Shown here piece after piece: positions 1 through 8,553 of a stretch of DNA of 64,000 nt. A model generated the notes under the pieces. It was not told the origin of the DNA. It ran no database searches and saw only the letters and a list, made by a program, of their open reading frames with translations. The stretch covers positions 434,001-498,000 of the forward strand of contig NZ_JAAOLY010000001.1 of NCBI RefSeq assembly GCF_011601275.1, written 5' to 3'. Each line of letters opens with the position of its first letter. Position 1 is the stretch's first letter. This stretch comes from Janthinobacterium lividum. GTDB taxonomy: Bacteria > Pseudomonadota > Gammaproteobacteria > Burkholderiales > Burkholderiaceae_D. Position numbers and translations under genes: made by a program.

Positions 1-1214
1 CCCGGAACCCAGGCTTCCTTGTCCTGCGTCAGCAAGGCCGCATTCAGGCCCGCCAGCATGCCTTGCGCGGCCGCTTCCTCGTAGCCCGTGGTGCCATTGA
101 TCTGGCCGGCGAAGAACAGGCCGGCGACGGCCTTCGTTTCCAGCGACGCTTTCAAGCCGCGCGGGTCGAAATAATCGTATTCGATGGCGTAGCCGGGACG
201 CAGGATGTGGGCGTTTTCCATGCCCTTCATCGACTGCACCAGGGCGATCTGCACGTCGAACGGCAAGCTCGTGGAGATGCCGTTCGGATAGAACTCATGC
301 GTGGTCAAGCCTTCCGGCTCGAGGAAGATCTGGTGCGATTCCTTGCCCGAGAAACGGTGGATCTTGTCTTCGATCGAGGGGCAATAACGGGGGCCGACGC
401 CTTCGATGACGCCCGTGTACATGGGGCTGCGGTCCAGACCGGCGCGGATGATGTCGTGCGTCTGGCTATTCGTGTGCGTGACCCAGCACGGCACCTGGCG
501 CGGGTGCATGGCCGTGTTGCCCATCACGGAGAACACAGGCACGGGATCGAGGTCGCCCGCCTGTTCCTGCATGACGGAAAAATCGATCGTGCGGCCATCG
601 ATGCGCGGCGGCGTGCCCGTTTTCAAGCGCCCTTGCGGCAGCTTTAATTCCTTCAAGCGGGCCGACAGCGAGATGGCGGGCGGGTCGCCGGCGCGGCCAG
701 CCGAATAATTATTCAAGCCCACGTGGATCTTGCCGTCGAGGAAAGTACCGGCCGTCAGCACGACGGCGCGCGCGAGAAACTTCAGGCCGATCTGTGTCAC
801 GGCGCCAACCACGCGGTCGCCTTCGACGATCAGGTCATCGACGGCTTGCTGGAACAGCCACAGATTAGGCTGGTTTTCCAGGCGCGTGCGGATGGCGGCC
901 TTGTACAAAATACGGTCTGCCTGGGCGCGCGTGGCGCGAACTGCCGGGCCTTTCGAGGAGTTCAGGATGCGAAACTGGATGCCGGACTCGTCGGTGGCGA
1001 TAGCCATCGCGCCGCCCATGGCATCGACCTCCTTGACCAGGTGGCCCTTGCCGATGCCGCCGATGGAGGGATTGCACGACATCTGGCCCAGTGTCTCAAT
1101 ATTATGCGTGAGCAATAGCGTCTTCTGCCCCATGCGGGCGGAAGCGAGGGCCGCCTCGGTACCGGCGTGACCACCGCCGACAACAATGACGTCGAATTCT
1201 GTAGGAAATAACAT
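1..1214 (-). CDS. mnmG: tRNA uridine-5-carboxymethylaminomethyl modification enzyme MnmG (GidA), 3' end cut by window
   Basis: MnmG with MnmE installs the cmnm5 group on wobble uridine-34 of several tRNAs, using FAD and methylene-THF. About 404 residues are visible of the usual ~630-640. The C-terminal part lies beyond position 1. The start is ATG at 1214. It opens with the Rossmann FAD motif [12 protein letters not shown], followed by the family signatures [17 protein letters not shown] and [10 protein letters not shown] and the loop [20 protein letters not shown]. The gene reads leftward, away from the candidate oriC. In many bacteria mnmG-rsmG-parA-parB lies beside the origin, which fits the parS sites just upstream. 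The identification is certain; whether rsmG/parAB follow cannot be seen. Confidence 0.97.
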   Translation of the reverse strand, partial: MLFPTEFDVIVVGGGHAGTEAALASARMGQKTLLLTHNIETLGQMSCNPSIGGIGKGHLVKEVDAMGGAMAIATDESGIQFRILNSSKGPAVRATRAQADRILYKAAIRTRLENQPNLWLFQQAVDDLIVEGDRVVGAVTQIGLKFLARAVVLTAGTFLDGKIHVGLNNYSAGRAGDPPAISLSARLKELKLPQGRLKTGTPPRIDGRTIDFSVMQEQAGDLDPVPVFSVMGNTAMHPRQVPCWVTHTNSQTHDIIRAGLDRSPMYTGVIEGVGPRYCPSIEDKIHRFSGKESHQIFLEPEGLTTHEFYPNGISTSLPFDVQIALVQSMKGMENAHILRPGYAIEYDYFDPRGLKASLETKAVAGLFFAGQINGTTGYEEAAAQGMLAGLNAALLTQDKEAWVP

Positions 1215-1347
1215 GATAAATAGGTAACAATGCAAGTAAAAATGCGGGAAGAGAGCTCCGATTATAGAGTCTTTTTGCAAGCGCAACCTTCCACGGGCCA
1301 TTTTTTGCTTAATTTTTACTCAGCAAGGGCAAGCCGACGGCGATTTT

Positions 1348-1363
1348 TGTTTCACGTGGAACA
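1348..1363. promoter_or_regulatory. parS site 1 (perfect 16/16)
   Basis: The sequence TGTTTCACGTGGAACA is a perfect match to the bacterial chromosomal parS consensus bound by ParB/Spo0J. It lies in the intergenic region between mnmG and the gdx riboswitch. The rest of 1215-1479 is AT-richer leader and promoter DNA without another recognisable element. Confidence 0.93.
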
Positions 1364-1479
1364 CGCGGCGCTGCCAAGACAGGGTACTGCGCCGGGCTGC
1401 GGCAGGGTGAAATGTTTGCTACAATTGCCGCATCGTCCGCATCCGTGGCTACGCCAGTGGCCAGCGGGACGATCATCCA

Positions 1480-1523
1480 GGAGGACGGCCTCCCCCATCA
1501 TGGGAACACACCGGGACGGCCCG
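1480..1523 (+). promoter_or_regulatory. Guanidine-II riboswitch (mini-ykkC)
   Basis: Two small hairpins each present an ACGG tetraloop. P1 has stem GGAGG/CCTCC with its loop at 1485-1488. P2 has stem CGGG/CCCG with its loop at 1516-1519. An 18-nt linker separates them. This is the mini-ykkC/guanidine-II architecture: paired ACGR loops directly ahead of the Shine-Dalgarno. The SD (AAGGAG, 1532-1537) and the gdx start follow within 20 nt, so ligand binding likely frees the ribosome site. The downstream gene is a guanidinium exporter, the classical target of this riboswitch class. The call rests on seen structure plus known family association. Confidence 0.92.
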
Positions 1524-1542
1524 CTCTGTATAAGGAGCCGCC

Positions 1543-1863
1543 ATGGCCTGGATACTGTTACTCATTGCCGGCATGTTTGAAGTCGTGTGGGCATACTCGA
1601 TGAAACTCTCCGAGGGTTTCACCAGACTCACTCCCTCCGTCATTACCATCGTCATGATGATCGCCAGCTTCGGCTTGCTGTCGCTGGCCATGCGCACCCT
1701 GCCCCTGGGCACGGCCTACACCATCTGGACGGGCATCGGCGCCGTCGGCGCCTTTATCGTCGGCATCGTTTTTCTGGGCGAGCAAGTCAACACCATGCGC
1801 GTGTGCGCTGCCGTCCTCATCGTGTGCGGCATCGTGCTGATGAAACTGTCGTCCAGCCACTGA
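1543..1863 (+). CDS. gdx: Guanidinium exporter, small multidrug resistance family (Gdx/SugE)
   Basis: This 106-residue SMR protein has four predicted membrane helices and works as a dual-topology dimer exchanging guanidinium for protons. It begins [21 protein letters not shown], with the essential membrane-embedded Glu in the first helix (around residue 13) and the SugE/Gdx-type sequence around it. The ATG at 1543 has a strong SD (AAGGAG). It sits directly behind a guanidine-II riboswitch, which supports Gdx rather than a broad drug exporter of the EmrE type. The stop is followed 11 nt later by the orphan nuoA-like gene, so the two are probably co-transcribed. Confidence 0.95.
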   Translation: MAWILLLIAGMFEVVWAYSMKLSEGFTRLTPSVITIVMMIASFGLLSLAMRTLPLGTAYTIWTGIGAVGAFIVGIVFLGEQVNTMRVCAAVLIVCGIVLMKLSSSH

Positions 1864-1874
1864 GAGGAATCGAC

Positions 1875-2234
1875 ATGCTCCTCGAAAACTATTTTCCCGT
1901 CCTCCTGTTCATTCTGATCGGCATCCTCGTCGGCATCGTACCCATGCTGCTGGGGCGCGCGCTCGGTCCGCACAAACCCGATCCGCAAAAGCTGTCGCCG
2001 TATGAATGCGGCTTCGAAGCGTTCGGCGACGCGCGCATGAAGTTCGACGTGCGTTTCTATCTGGTCGCCATCCTCTTCATCCTGTTCGATATCGAAGTCA
2101 TCTTTCTGATGCCGTGGGCGGCCAATGTCAACGAACTGGGCTTGCCCGGTTTCTGGGCCGTCATGGGTTTTCTCGCCGTGCTGACAATCGGACTAGTCTA
2201 TGAGTGGAAAAAAGGTGCGCTGGACTGGGAGTAA
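1875..2234 (+). CDS. nuoA: NADH-quinone oxidoreductase subunit A-like protein (orphan NuoA)
   Basis: This 119-residue membrane protein has three predicted helices and the NuoA hallmark loop [20 protein letters not shown], followed by [17 protein letters not shown]. NuoA is one of the seven membrane subunits of complex I. Its conserved loop, here including the Cys of YECGFE, sits near the quinone cavity. Normally nuoA heads the nuoA-N operon. Here nuoB and the rest are absent: the next gene is an alcohol dehydrogenase after an 85-bp gap. It lies 11 bp behind gdx with an SD (GAGAGGA), so it probably depends on the guanidine riboswitch transcript. It is likely a second copy; the main nuo operon is presumably elsewhere. 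Its function in this setting is unknown. Confidence 0.9.
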   Translation: MLLENYFPVLLFILIGILVGIVPMLLGRALGPHKPDPQKLSPYECGFEAFGDARMKFDVRFYLVAILFILFDIEVIFLMPWAANVNELGLPGFWAVMGFLAVLTIGLVYEWKKGALDWE

Positions 2235-2245
2235 GCGACGGATCT

Positions 2246-2261
2246 GGTTCCACGTGAAACA
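2246..2261. promoter_or_regulatory. parS site 2 (15/16)
   Basis: GGTTCCACGTGAAACA matches the reverse complement of the parS consensus at 15 of 16 positions; only the first base differs. It lies between the nuoA-like gene and the alcohol dehydrogenase gene. Confidence 0.88.
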
Positions 2262-2319
2262 GGCGCGGGGCTGGAAAGCGGAGTAAGCTTGGCTTCTGTC
2301 CTCACTGTCAGGAGTCTGC

Positions 2320-3477
2320 ATGTCCGCCTTCCAGTTCCGCACCGTGCCCCATCTGATCGTTGAACCGGGCGCCGCCGCCCAACTGGGCACGCACATCGCC
2401 CACCACTTCCCCACCGTGCGCCGCGCCCTGCTCGTCACCGACACAGGCTTTTTGCGCACGGGCCTGGCCGACGCCGCCCTGCACAACTTGCAAGCGACCG
2501 GCATCGAAGTCCACGTGTTTTCCGACGTGCAAGCCGATCCGCCCGAAGCCGTCGTACTGGCCGGCGTGGCCCAGGCGCAGATGTTTCACGTGGAACTGAT
2601 TATCGGCCTCGGTGGCGGCAGCTCGCTGGACGTGGCCAAGCTGATCGCCGTACTGGCGCCAGGCCACCAGGAACTGGCGCAACTGTATGGCATCGGCAAT
2701 GTCCACGGCCAGCGCCTGCCTCTCGTGCAATTGCCGACCACGGCCGGCACAGGCTCGGAAGTGACGCACATCGCCATCGTCACCACGGGCGCCACCAGCA
2801 AGATGGGCGTGGTCGCGCCGCAACTGTATGCGGACCTGGCTATCCTCGACGCCAGCCTGACCCTCGGTTTGCCGCCCGCCGTAACAGCTGCCACGGGAAT
2901 CGACGCCATGGTCCATGCGATCGAAGCATACACGAGCCGCCTGCTGAAAAATCCCTTGTCCGACATGCTGGCCACCCAGGCGCTGTGGCTGCTGTCGAGC
3001 AACCTGGTCACGGCCTGCCGCGATGGCAGCAACCTGCCGGCGCGCCAAGCCATGCTGCTCGGCGCCATGCTGGCCGGCCAGGCGTTTGCCAATGCGCCCG
3101 TGGCCGCCGTGCATGCACTCGCCTATCCCATCGGTGGACTGTTCCACGTGCCGCATGGCTTGTCGAATGCGCTGGTGCTGCCGCACGTGCTGCGTTTCAA
3201 TCTGTCCCATGCGGCGCCCCTGTATGCGCAACTGGCCGCGATCCTGCAGCCCGGCATCGCGGGCAGCGAGGAAGCGCGGGCCGTTGCCCTGATCGATATG
3301 ATGCAGGAAATTGCCGTGGCCACGGGCATCGCGCGCACCTTGCGCGAAGTGGGCATCGCAGCCGCCGACCTGGACCTGCTGGCCGATGAAGCCATGCTGC
3401 AGACGCGCTTGCTGGGCAACAATCCCCGACCCGTCACCCGCGGCGACGCGCGCGCCATCTATGCGGCCGCACTGTGA
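2320..3477 (+). CDS. Iron-containing alcohol dehydrogenase
   Basis: This 385-residue group III (iron-type) alcohol dehydrogenase oxidises an alcohol or reduces an aldehyde with NAD(P). The N-terminal nucleotide fold carries GLGGGSSLDVAK (around residue 93) and LPTTAGTGSEV. The C-terminal helical domain carries the metal ligands in TGIDAMVHAIEAY (Asp, His), in HALAYPIGG and in FHVPHG. The ATG at 2320 is preceded by an SD (AGGAGT). The size is normal for the family. The gene contains a parS site at codons for MFHVEL, so its local codon choice is constrained. The substrate cannot be told from sequence; it could be a 1,3-propanediol, butanol or lactaldehyde type enzyme. Confidence 0.9.
   Translation: MSAFQFRTVPHLIVEPGAAAQLGTHIAHHFPTVRRALLVTDTGFLRTGLADAALHNLQATGIEVHVFSDVQADPPEAVVLAGVAQAQMFHVELIIGLGGGSSLDVAKLIAVLAPGHQELAQLYGIGNVHGQRLPLVQLPTTAGTGSEVTHIAIVTTGATSKMGVVAPQLYADLAILDASLTLGLPPAVTAATGIDAMVHAIEAYTSRLLKNPLSDMLATQALWLLSSNLVTACRDGSNLPARQAMLLGAMLAGQAFANAPVAAVHALAYPIGGLFHVPHGLSNALVLPHVLRFNLSHAAPLYAQLAAILQPGIAGSEEARAVALIDMMQEIAVATGIARTLREVGIAAADLDLLADEAMLQTRLLGNNPRPVTRGDARAIYAAAL
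2582..2597. promoter_or_regulatory. parS site 3 (15/16), inside the alcohol dehydrogenase gene
   Basis: TGTTTCACGTGGAACT differs from the parS consensus only at the last base. Location within a coding region is usual for chromosomal parS sites. Confidence 0.88.
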
Positions 3478-3522
3478 GCCAGCAGACGGAATAGAACCAG
3501 CCCTCCCTGCTACACTGCCGCC

Positions 3523-4314
3523 ATGACGCCTCCCGCCATCCCCATCCACCCTGACAGCACCAGTTTTCCATACGGTGCCTGCGCGGGCTGCCATGACAGC
3601 GCGCCGCTGCCGTTCGCCTTCGAGTATGCGTATCAGCCCATCGTCGACCTGGCCACGCGCAGCATCTATGCCCACGAGGCGCTGGTGCGCGGCCCCAACG
3701 GCGAAAGCGCGGCCAGCGTGCTGGCGCAAGTCAACGATGACAACCGCTACCGCTTCGACCAGGCTTGCCGCGTCAAGGCCGTGGCCGGCGCTGCCAGGCT
3801 GGGCATGCAGGGATATCTGTCGATCAACTTCCTGCCCAACGCCGTCTACCGTCCTGAAGTGTGCATCCGCAGCACCCTGGAAGCGGCCAAGCTGCATCAC
3901 TTCCCTACCGATAAAATCATCTTTGAAGTAACGGAAGGCGAGCGGGTGCAAGACCGGCCCCACCTGGTCGAGATCTTCCGCGCGTACCGGCGCTTCGGTT
4001 TCCAGACCGCCATCGATGATTTCGGCGCCGGCTATGCGGGCTTGAACTTGCTGGCCGAATACCAGCCCGACATCATCAAGATCGACATGGACCTGGTGCG
4101 CGGCATCGATACGCACACGCCGCGCCAGGCCATCGTGCGGGCCATCGCCAGCCTGTGCCGCGAACTCGGTATCCGCGTGCTGGCCGAAGGCATCGAGACG
4201 CGCGCCGAGCGCGATTTTCTTTCCGGCTGCGGCATTTCGCTGATGCAGGGCTACTGGTTTTCCAAGCCCGTCTTTCAGGGACTGGGCTGCATCGCCGATA
4301 CGGCCTGGGAATAA
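3523..4314 (+). CDS. EAL-domain cyclic-di-GMP phosphodiesterase
   Basis: This 263-residue stand-alone EAL protein is predicted to hydrolyse c-di-GMP to pGpG. All main catalytic signatures are present: HEALVRG (EAL), SINFLPN (Asn), FEVTEGE (Glu), IDDFGAGYAG (the two metal Asp), IKIDMD (general-base Lys), LAEGIET and MQGYWFSKP. It therefore looks active. There is no membrane helix and no GGDEF domain. The first ~35 residues are extra and contain a CAGC motif of unknown role. The start ATG at 3523 has only a weak SD. It lies 45 bp after the alcohol dehydrogenase gene on the same strand. Its output (motility or biofilm) is not shown by neighbours. Confidence 0.92.
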   Translation: MTPPAIPIHPDSTSFPYGACAGCHDSAPLPFAFEYAYQPIVDLATRSIYAHEALVRGPNGESAASVLAQVNDDNRYRFDQACRVKAVAGAARLGMQGYLSINFLPNAVYRPEVCIRSTLEAAKLHHFPTDKIIFEVTEGERVQDRPHLVEIFRAYRRFGFQTAIDDFGAGYAGLNLLAEYQPDIIKIDMDLVRGIDTHTPRQAIVRAIASLCRELGIRVLAEGIETRAERDFLSGCGISLMQGYWFSKPVFQGLGCIADTAWE

Positions 4315-4317
4315 AAA

Positions 4318-4338
4318 CGGCCACGTGAAACGTGGCCG
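4318..4338 (-). terminator. Rho-independent terminator of the 3HB-oligomer hydrolase gene
   Basis: There is a perfect 9-bp stem (CGGCCACGT/ACGTGGCCG) with a 3-nt loop. Read on the minus strand it is followed by a run of five T, so it terminates the gene ending at 4361. It includes half a parS-like core but not a full site. Confidence 0.8.
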
Positions 4339-4360
4339 CAGCTTCCACAAGCGGGACAGC

Positions 4361-6421
4361 CTAGTTGGGAATATCGATCACAGTGCCCGTCACACTGATG
4401 ACATTGCCGGGCGCCGGCGCCGTGGCGATCGCTGGCACGTTGACATTCGTGATCAAGGTCGACGCATCGGCGCGCGTCACCGTGCGCACCACCTGCGATG
4501 GCGGCAAGGCTTGCTTGGCGTTCAAGTGCGCATACATGGCGTCCAGCGCCCGGTTCAGGTACACGTGCAACGGCACGATCAAGGTCGGCAAGGCGCTGCT
4601 GAAGGAATCGAAGTGGTTGGCGTTCGTCACCTCGATATAACGCAGTTGGCTATTCGCCCCTTCCACGGCGGCGTTCAGGCCCAGATAGGCACGCGACGCA
4701 TGATTGACGGGAATGAGCGTGTCGCTGCGGCCGTGCACGATGATGGCCGGCTTGCCGTTCAGTTTGCCGCTGGCCGCGACCTCGGCCATGCCTGCCCGCA
4801 CGCGCACGCTTTGCGTCGCCAATGTCCCCTGCAGGTTGGCGCCGCTGACGGTGTCGCGCCCCGTCGCCAGGCTGCGCAGGCACAGGAAACCGTCGAGCGA
4901 CTGGTCCGCCAGACTGCTCGACGGCGACACGCCGGCCGTGTAGACCTTGGCGCCGCCCACGCTGTTCTCGTACACGACATTGCCGAGAATGCCGTTTTGC
5001 GCGGCAAAGCTGGCCGCCTTTTGCGCGGAGGTGAACGCGATAGGATTGCCGCTGCCGTCCGTCTGCGCAAACGTGAAACCGCACACTTTATCGGTGACGG
5101 AGAATTTTCCGTAGGCGTACGCGTACGTGACGGCCACGAGGATGTTCGTGCCCGCATGCGCGGCCTGCAGCGGATCGGAGTCGGACAGCCAGCCATACGC
5201 ACGCAAGCGCTGCTTGGCGTCCGCCTGCTGCGCCGCCAGGTCGGCGCCGTCCAACAAACCCTTGGCGACGAGGGCCGTGCAGCGTCCCGCGTTGCCAGCC
5301 ACGGAAGCGATGCATGGTTGATACAGGGCCGCATAGGTGGCGTAGTCGAACAGCGCACGGCCGGGATTGGCCACCGCTGCCCCGCCCTGGCGCACCGTGT
5401 AGGCGCTCGATGCCGCCGGCTGGACTTGCGGCTCGCTGGCCGCCACGCCGCTGATCAAGCCCTTGGTATCCTGTTCCGCCGCCAGCAAGGCCGAGCCGGA
5501 GCCGTTGGAAATGCTCGAGGCGATCGTGATGGTGTTCTTCGGCGTCAGCCGCACGATGCGCGAGCTGCCGTCGCGGGCCAGCACGCCATAGCGCTCGTTC
5601 AACACGTAGTACGCCATCTCGACGGCCTGCAAGGTGACCTTGCCCCAGTCCTTCTCGGGATTTTGCTGCGAGTGCGCATGCTTGAAGGCGATGCGGTTCG
5701 GGTTGGTGCCAGTCCAGGCCAGCCGCTCGGCGTCGCTCAGGTCCGGCGCGAAGAGCGCATTCTTGCCGGCGGCCACCCTGCCCGCGCGCAGGCCGTTCTG
5801 CAGGTTGACGCTGTCGTCCTCGAACACATACAAGCCCGTGCCGGAACCCTTGTCGGCATACGCTACGGCGCAGCCTTTTTTCAAGCCCCATTCACCGGAG
5901 CTGCCGATGGCGCCGTAGATGCCGCGCGAGCCGCTCGACGTGCCCGTGACGATGCAGGCATGGTCGGGGTCGAAGCTGGCCGGCACCTGCACCATCAGTG
6001 TGATGTTTTTCTTGCCCGTGCCATCGTCGGCATAGGCGATGTATTCGCTGCCTGCGACCAGGCCCTCGCCCGTACCCGCGTTCCCGGACGCATCCACGTT
6101 CGGTCCGTACAGGGTGCCGTAGCCGCTGTTGGCGGCAATGTCGAGCACGGCACGGTAATTGGCGTAGATGGCATTGCGGCGTAGTTCGAGCGGCGTCGGC
6201 TGTTCCACGTTCGCATACGCGGGCGCGGCGCCGGCCAGCCCCGTCTTGCCGAGACCGGCCGTGAGCAGATCGTTCGTCTTGCCGTCGTAGTCGGCACGCG
6301 TGATGGTGCCCAGGTAGCCGGGCATCTGGTTCAGTTCTTCCGGCGCATGGTTGCTGCCGCAGGCTGCCAACGCTAGCAGCGTGCACAAGCTGCTCCCCGC
6401 GCGCGTGATCATCATTTGCAT
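4361..6421 (-). CDS. D-(-)-3-hydroxybutyrate oligomer hydrolase, lipoprotein
   Basis: This 686-residue protein matches the 3HB-oligomer hydrolase family, which cleaves short poly-3-hydroxybutyrate oligomers to monomer outside the cytoplasm. It has a lipoprotein signal: MQMMITRAGSSLCTLLALAAC with lipobox ALAAC. Conserved blocks include VTGTSSGSRGIYGAIGS (~158-174) and the probable nucleophile segment SSISNGSGSALLAAE (~302-316). Near the C-terminus IVHGRSDTLIPVNHASRAY supplies an Asp-bearing loop, and NANHFDSF supplies the probable catalytic His. The start ATG at 6421 has an SD (GGAGAG). The length is normal for the family (~690). It is transcribed alone, with a terminator at 4318-4338. It suggests use of external PHB or recycling of granule products. 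Confidence 0.9.
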   Translation of the reverse strand: MQMMITRAGSSLCTLLALAACGSNHAPEELNQMPGYLGTITRADYDGKTNDLLTAGLGKTGLAGAAPAYANVEQPTPLELRRNAIYANYRAVLDIAANSGYGTLYGPNVDASGNAGTGEGLVAGSEYIAYADDGTGKKNITLMVQVPASFDPDHACIVTGTSSGSRGIYGAIGSSGEWGLKKGCAVAYADKGSGTGLYVFEDDSVNLQNGLRAGRVAAGKNALFAPDLSDAERLAWTGTNPNRIAFKHAHSQQNPEKDWGKVTLQAVEMAYYVLNERYGVLARDGSSRIVRLTPKNTITIASSISNGSGSALLAAEQDTKGLISGVAASEPQVQPAASSAYTVRQGGAAVANPGRALFDYATYAALYQPCIASVAGNAGRCTALVAKGLLDGADLAAQQADAKQRLRAYGWLSDSDPLQAAHAGTNILVAVTYAYAYGKFSVTDKVCGFTFAQTDGSGNPIAFTSAQKAASFAAQNGILGNVVYENSVGGAKVYTAGVSPSSSLADQSLDGFLCLRSLATGRDTVSGANLQGTLATQSVRVRAGMAEVAASGKLNGKPAIIVHGRSDTLIPVNHASRAYLGLNAAVEGANSQLRYIEVTNANHFDSFSSALPTLIVPLHVYLNRALDAMYAHLNAKQALPPSQVVRTVTRADASTLITNVNVPAIATAPAPGNVISVTGTVIDIPN

Positions 6422-6463
6422 GGTGGTACTCTCCGTTGAAGTAACAGTGGACGCACAATGAAA

Positions 6464-6488
6464 AACGCCGGACGATCCGTCCGGCGTT
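6464..6488 (-). terminator. Rho-independent terminator of the liv operon
   Basis: There is an 11-bp perfect stem (AACGCCGGACG/CGTCCGGCGTT) with a 3-nt loop. On the minus strand it is followed by T residues. It lies just downstream of livM and before the hydrolase gene start. Confidence 0.85.
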
Positions 6489-6497
6489 GCTTGAAAA

Positions 6498-7478
6498 TCA
6501 GACCGCGGCTTTGGCAGCCCTGCCGCCGAAGCGCGCGATGGCTTCGCCGACGATGCCGCGCCGGAACATCAGCACACAGATGACGAAGATCACGCCCGTG
6601 ACCATGCCCACCGATTCGCCCAGGGTGCCGAACCACTCGATGCCCGTGTGCGTGGCCAAATAGGTACCGACATCGCCCAGCTTGTTTTCCAGCGCAATGA
6701 TCAGCACGGCGCCGAGGATGGGGCCGGACAAGGTGCCCATGCCGCCCACCAGGGTCATCAGCACGACCAGGCCCGACATGCCCCAGTAGACATCGGTCAG
6801 GGTTTCAAAGCCCAGCACCAGGGTCTTGGTGGCGCCGGCCAGCGCAGCCAAGGAAGCGGACAACACGATGGCCATCAGCTTGTACTTGTTGACGTCGTAG
6901 CCGAGCGAGATGGCGCGCGGTTCGTTTTCCTTGATCGCCTTGAGCACCTGGCCGAACGGCGAGTGGATGGTGCGCACGATCAGGGCGAAGCCGGCGACAA
7001 AAATGGCCAGCACGACGTAGTACAAGACGGTGTCATTGCCCAGGTCTATCGTACCGAGCAAGGTTCCACGTGGAACACCCTGCAAACCATCCTCGCCCCC
7101 CGTGAACGGCAGTCGCAAAGCCAGGAAGTACACCATCTGCGCCAGCGCCAGGGTGATCATCGTAAAGTAGATGCCCTGGCGGCGGATCGCCAGGCCGCCG
7201 ATCACCAGGCCCAGCAAGGCGCCCGTGGCGACGCCAGCCAGCAAGCCCAGTTCCGTTGGCCAGCCCCAGGTGCGCAGCGCATAACCGGTGACATAGCCGG
7301 CGCCGCCGAAGAAGGCCGCGTGGCCGAACGACAGCAAGCCCGTATAGCCGATCAGCAAGTTGAAAGCGCAGGCAAACAGGGCAAAACACAGCAACTTCAT
7401 CAGGAAGACGGGATAGCCGTAAAACGGGGCCGCCAACGCCAGCAGCAAGGCAATGGCGTAGCCTACATTCTTATTCAT
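6498..7478 (-). CDS. livM: Branched-chain amino acid ABC transporter permease LivM
   Basis: This 326-residue inner-membrane permease is the LivM-type partner of LivH in a HAAT-family importer. It has many hydrophobic helices and the LivM signatures NLLIGYTGLLSFGHAAFFG, IRRQGIYFTMITLA and RTIHSPFGQVLKAIKENEPRA, the EAA-like loop that contacts the ATPases. It is the last gene of the leftward liv operon and is followed by a strong terminator. A parS-like site lies within it at 7062-7077. Confidence 0.95.
   Translation of the reverse strand: MNKNVGYAIALLLALAAPFYGYPVFLMKLLCFALFACAFNLLIGYTGLLSFGHAAFFGGAGYVTGYALRTWGWPTELGLLAGVATGALLGLVIGGLAIRRQGIYFTMITLALAQMVYFLALRLPFTGGEDGLQGVPRGTLLGTIDLGNDTVLYYVVLAIFVAGFALIVRTIHSPFGQVLKAIKENEPRAISLGYDVNKYKLMAIVLSASLAALAGATKTLVLGFETLTDVYWGMSGLVVLMTLVGGMGTLSGPILGAVLIIALENKLGDVGTYLATHTGIEWFGTLGESVGMVTGVIFVICVLMFRRGIVGEAIARFGGRAAKAAV
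7062..7077. promoter_or_regulatory. parS-like site 4 (14/16), inside livM
   Basis: GGTTCCACGTGGAACA has a fully palindromic GTTCCACGTGGAAC core and matches parS at 14 of 16 positions. Being 4.5 kb from site 3, it extends the parS cluster toward the origin. Confidence 0.75.
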
Positions 7479-7509
7479 CGTGGTAGCTCCAATACATGAC
7501 TGATGAGGA

Positions 7510-8394
7510 TTACTTTTCTTTGCCGAACAGGCCGGCGGGACGCAGCAGCAGCACGATGACCATCACCACGAACACCACGGTGGCCGAGCCTTCCGGGTAG
7601 AACACGCGGGTCAGGCCCTCGATGACGCCCAGGCCCAGGCCCGTCAGGATGGAACCCATGATGGAACCCATGCCGCCAATCACCACCACGGCAAACACGA
7701 CGATGATCAGGTTCGAGCCCATCAGCGGCGAAACCTGGATGATCGGCGCCGCCAGCACGCCGGCGAAACCGGCCAGCGCCACGCCGAAGCCGAACGTCAA
7801 CGTCACCATCAGCGGCACGTTGATGCCGAACGCTTCCACTAGTTTCGGGTTTTCCGTGCCGGCCCGCAGGTAGGCCCCTAATTTGGTTTTCTCGATGACG
7901 AACCAGGTGGCCAGGCACACGGAGAGCGATGCGATCACCACCCAGGCGCGGTAGTTCGGCAAGATCATGAAACCGAGGTCCGTCGCGCCGGCCAGCGCTT
8001 CGGGCACGGCATACGGCTGGCCCGAGACGCCATAGAACGAGCGAAACACGCCTTCCATGATCAGGGTGATGCCGAAGGTCAGCAGCAAGCCATACAGGTG
8101 GTCGAGTTTATACAGCCAGCGCAGCATGGTCTTTTCGATCAGGATGCCGACCAGGCCGACAAGGATCGGGGCGATGACGAGCATGGCCCAGTAATTGATG
8201 TCGAAATAGCTGAGGCCCATCCAGGCCAGGAAGGCGCCCATCATGTACATGGCGCCGTGCGAGAAATTAATAACGTTAAGCAAGCCGAAGATAACGGCCA
8301 GACCGAGAGACAACATGGCATAGAACGAGCCGTTGACGAGACCCAGCAGCAGCTGACTCATCATCGCTTGTATTGGAACGCCGAAAATTTCCAT
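7510..8394 (-). CDS. livH: Branched-chain amino acid ABC transporter permease LivH
   Basis: This 294-residue inner-membrane permease is of LivH type. Signatures are LLLGLVNGSFYAMLSLGLAVIFGLLNVINFSHG near the N-terminus, RAGTENPKLVEAFGINV (cytoplasmic loop contacting the nucleotide-binding subunits) and VVVIGGMGSIMGSILTGLGLG near the C-terminus. It starts at ATG 8394 and ends 31 bp before livM. A 159-bp gap with a GC-rich hairpin separates it from the binding-protein gene upstream. Confidence 0.95.
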   Translation of the reverse strand: MEIFGVPIQAMMSQLLLGLVNGSFYAMLSLGLAVIFGLLNVINFSHGAMYMMGAFLAWMGLSYFDINYWAMLVIAPILVGLVGILIEKTMLRWLYKLDHLYGLLLTFGITLIMEGVFRSFYGVSGQPYAVPEALAGATDLGFMILPNYRAWVVIASLSVCLATWFVIEKTKLGAYLRAGTENPKLVEAFGINVPLMVTLTFGFGVALAGFAGVLAAPIIQVSPLMGSNLIIVVFAVVVIGGMGSIMGSILTGLGLGVIEGLTRVFYPEGSATVVFVVMVIVLLLRPAGLFGKEK

Positions 8395-8505
8395 GGCATC
8401 ACAGTATAAAAAGCACCGCCGGATAGCGGTGTGGTATCAAGGGAAACGCGCCACCGCAAACGGGTGCGGCGGCGCAAGGCGAACCCTGCGGGCGAAGCAT
8501 GCAGG

Positions 8506-8536
8506 ACAGAGCGCCCGCGCGCAGGCGGGCACTCTG
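8506..8536 (-). other. Intercistronic hairpin between the binding-protein gene and livH
   Basis: A GC-rich inverted repeat (ACAGAGCGCCCGC ... GCGGGCACTCTGT) follows the binding-protein stop on the minus strand. There is no T run, so it is more likely an mRNA-stabilising or attenuating stem that lets the binding protein be made in excess of the permeases. This is inference. Confidence 0.45.
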
Positions 8537-8553
8537 TGGAGGTTGCTACAGCG

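Noticed and set aside
3142..3157. parS-like TGTTCCACGTGCCGCA in the alcohol dehydrogenase gene
   Set aside because: Only the left half and centre match; three mismatches lie in the right arm.
2308..4350. Long minus-strand ORF of 680 codons opposite the alcohol dehydrogenase and EAL genes
   Set aside because: An antisense shadow caused by high GC3; the composition is His/Arg/Gln-rich and unlike proteins.
8506..8536. Hairpin before livH as a terminator
   Set aside because: No T run follows on the minus strand and the liv genes downstream clearly belong to the same unit.
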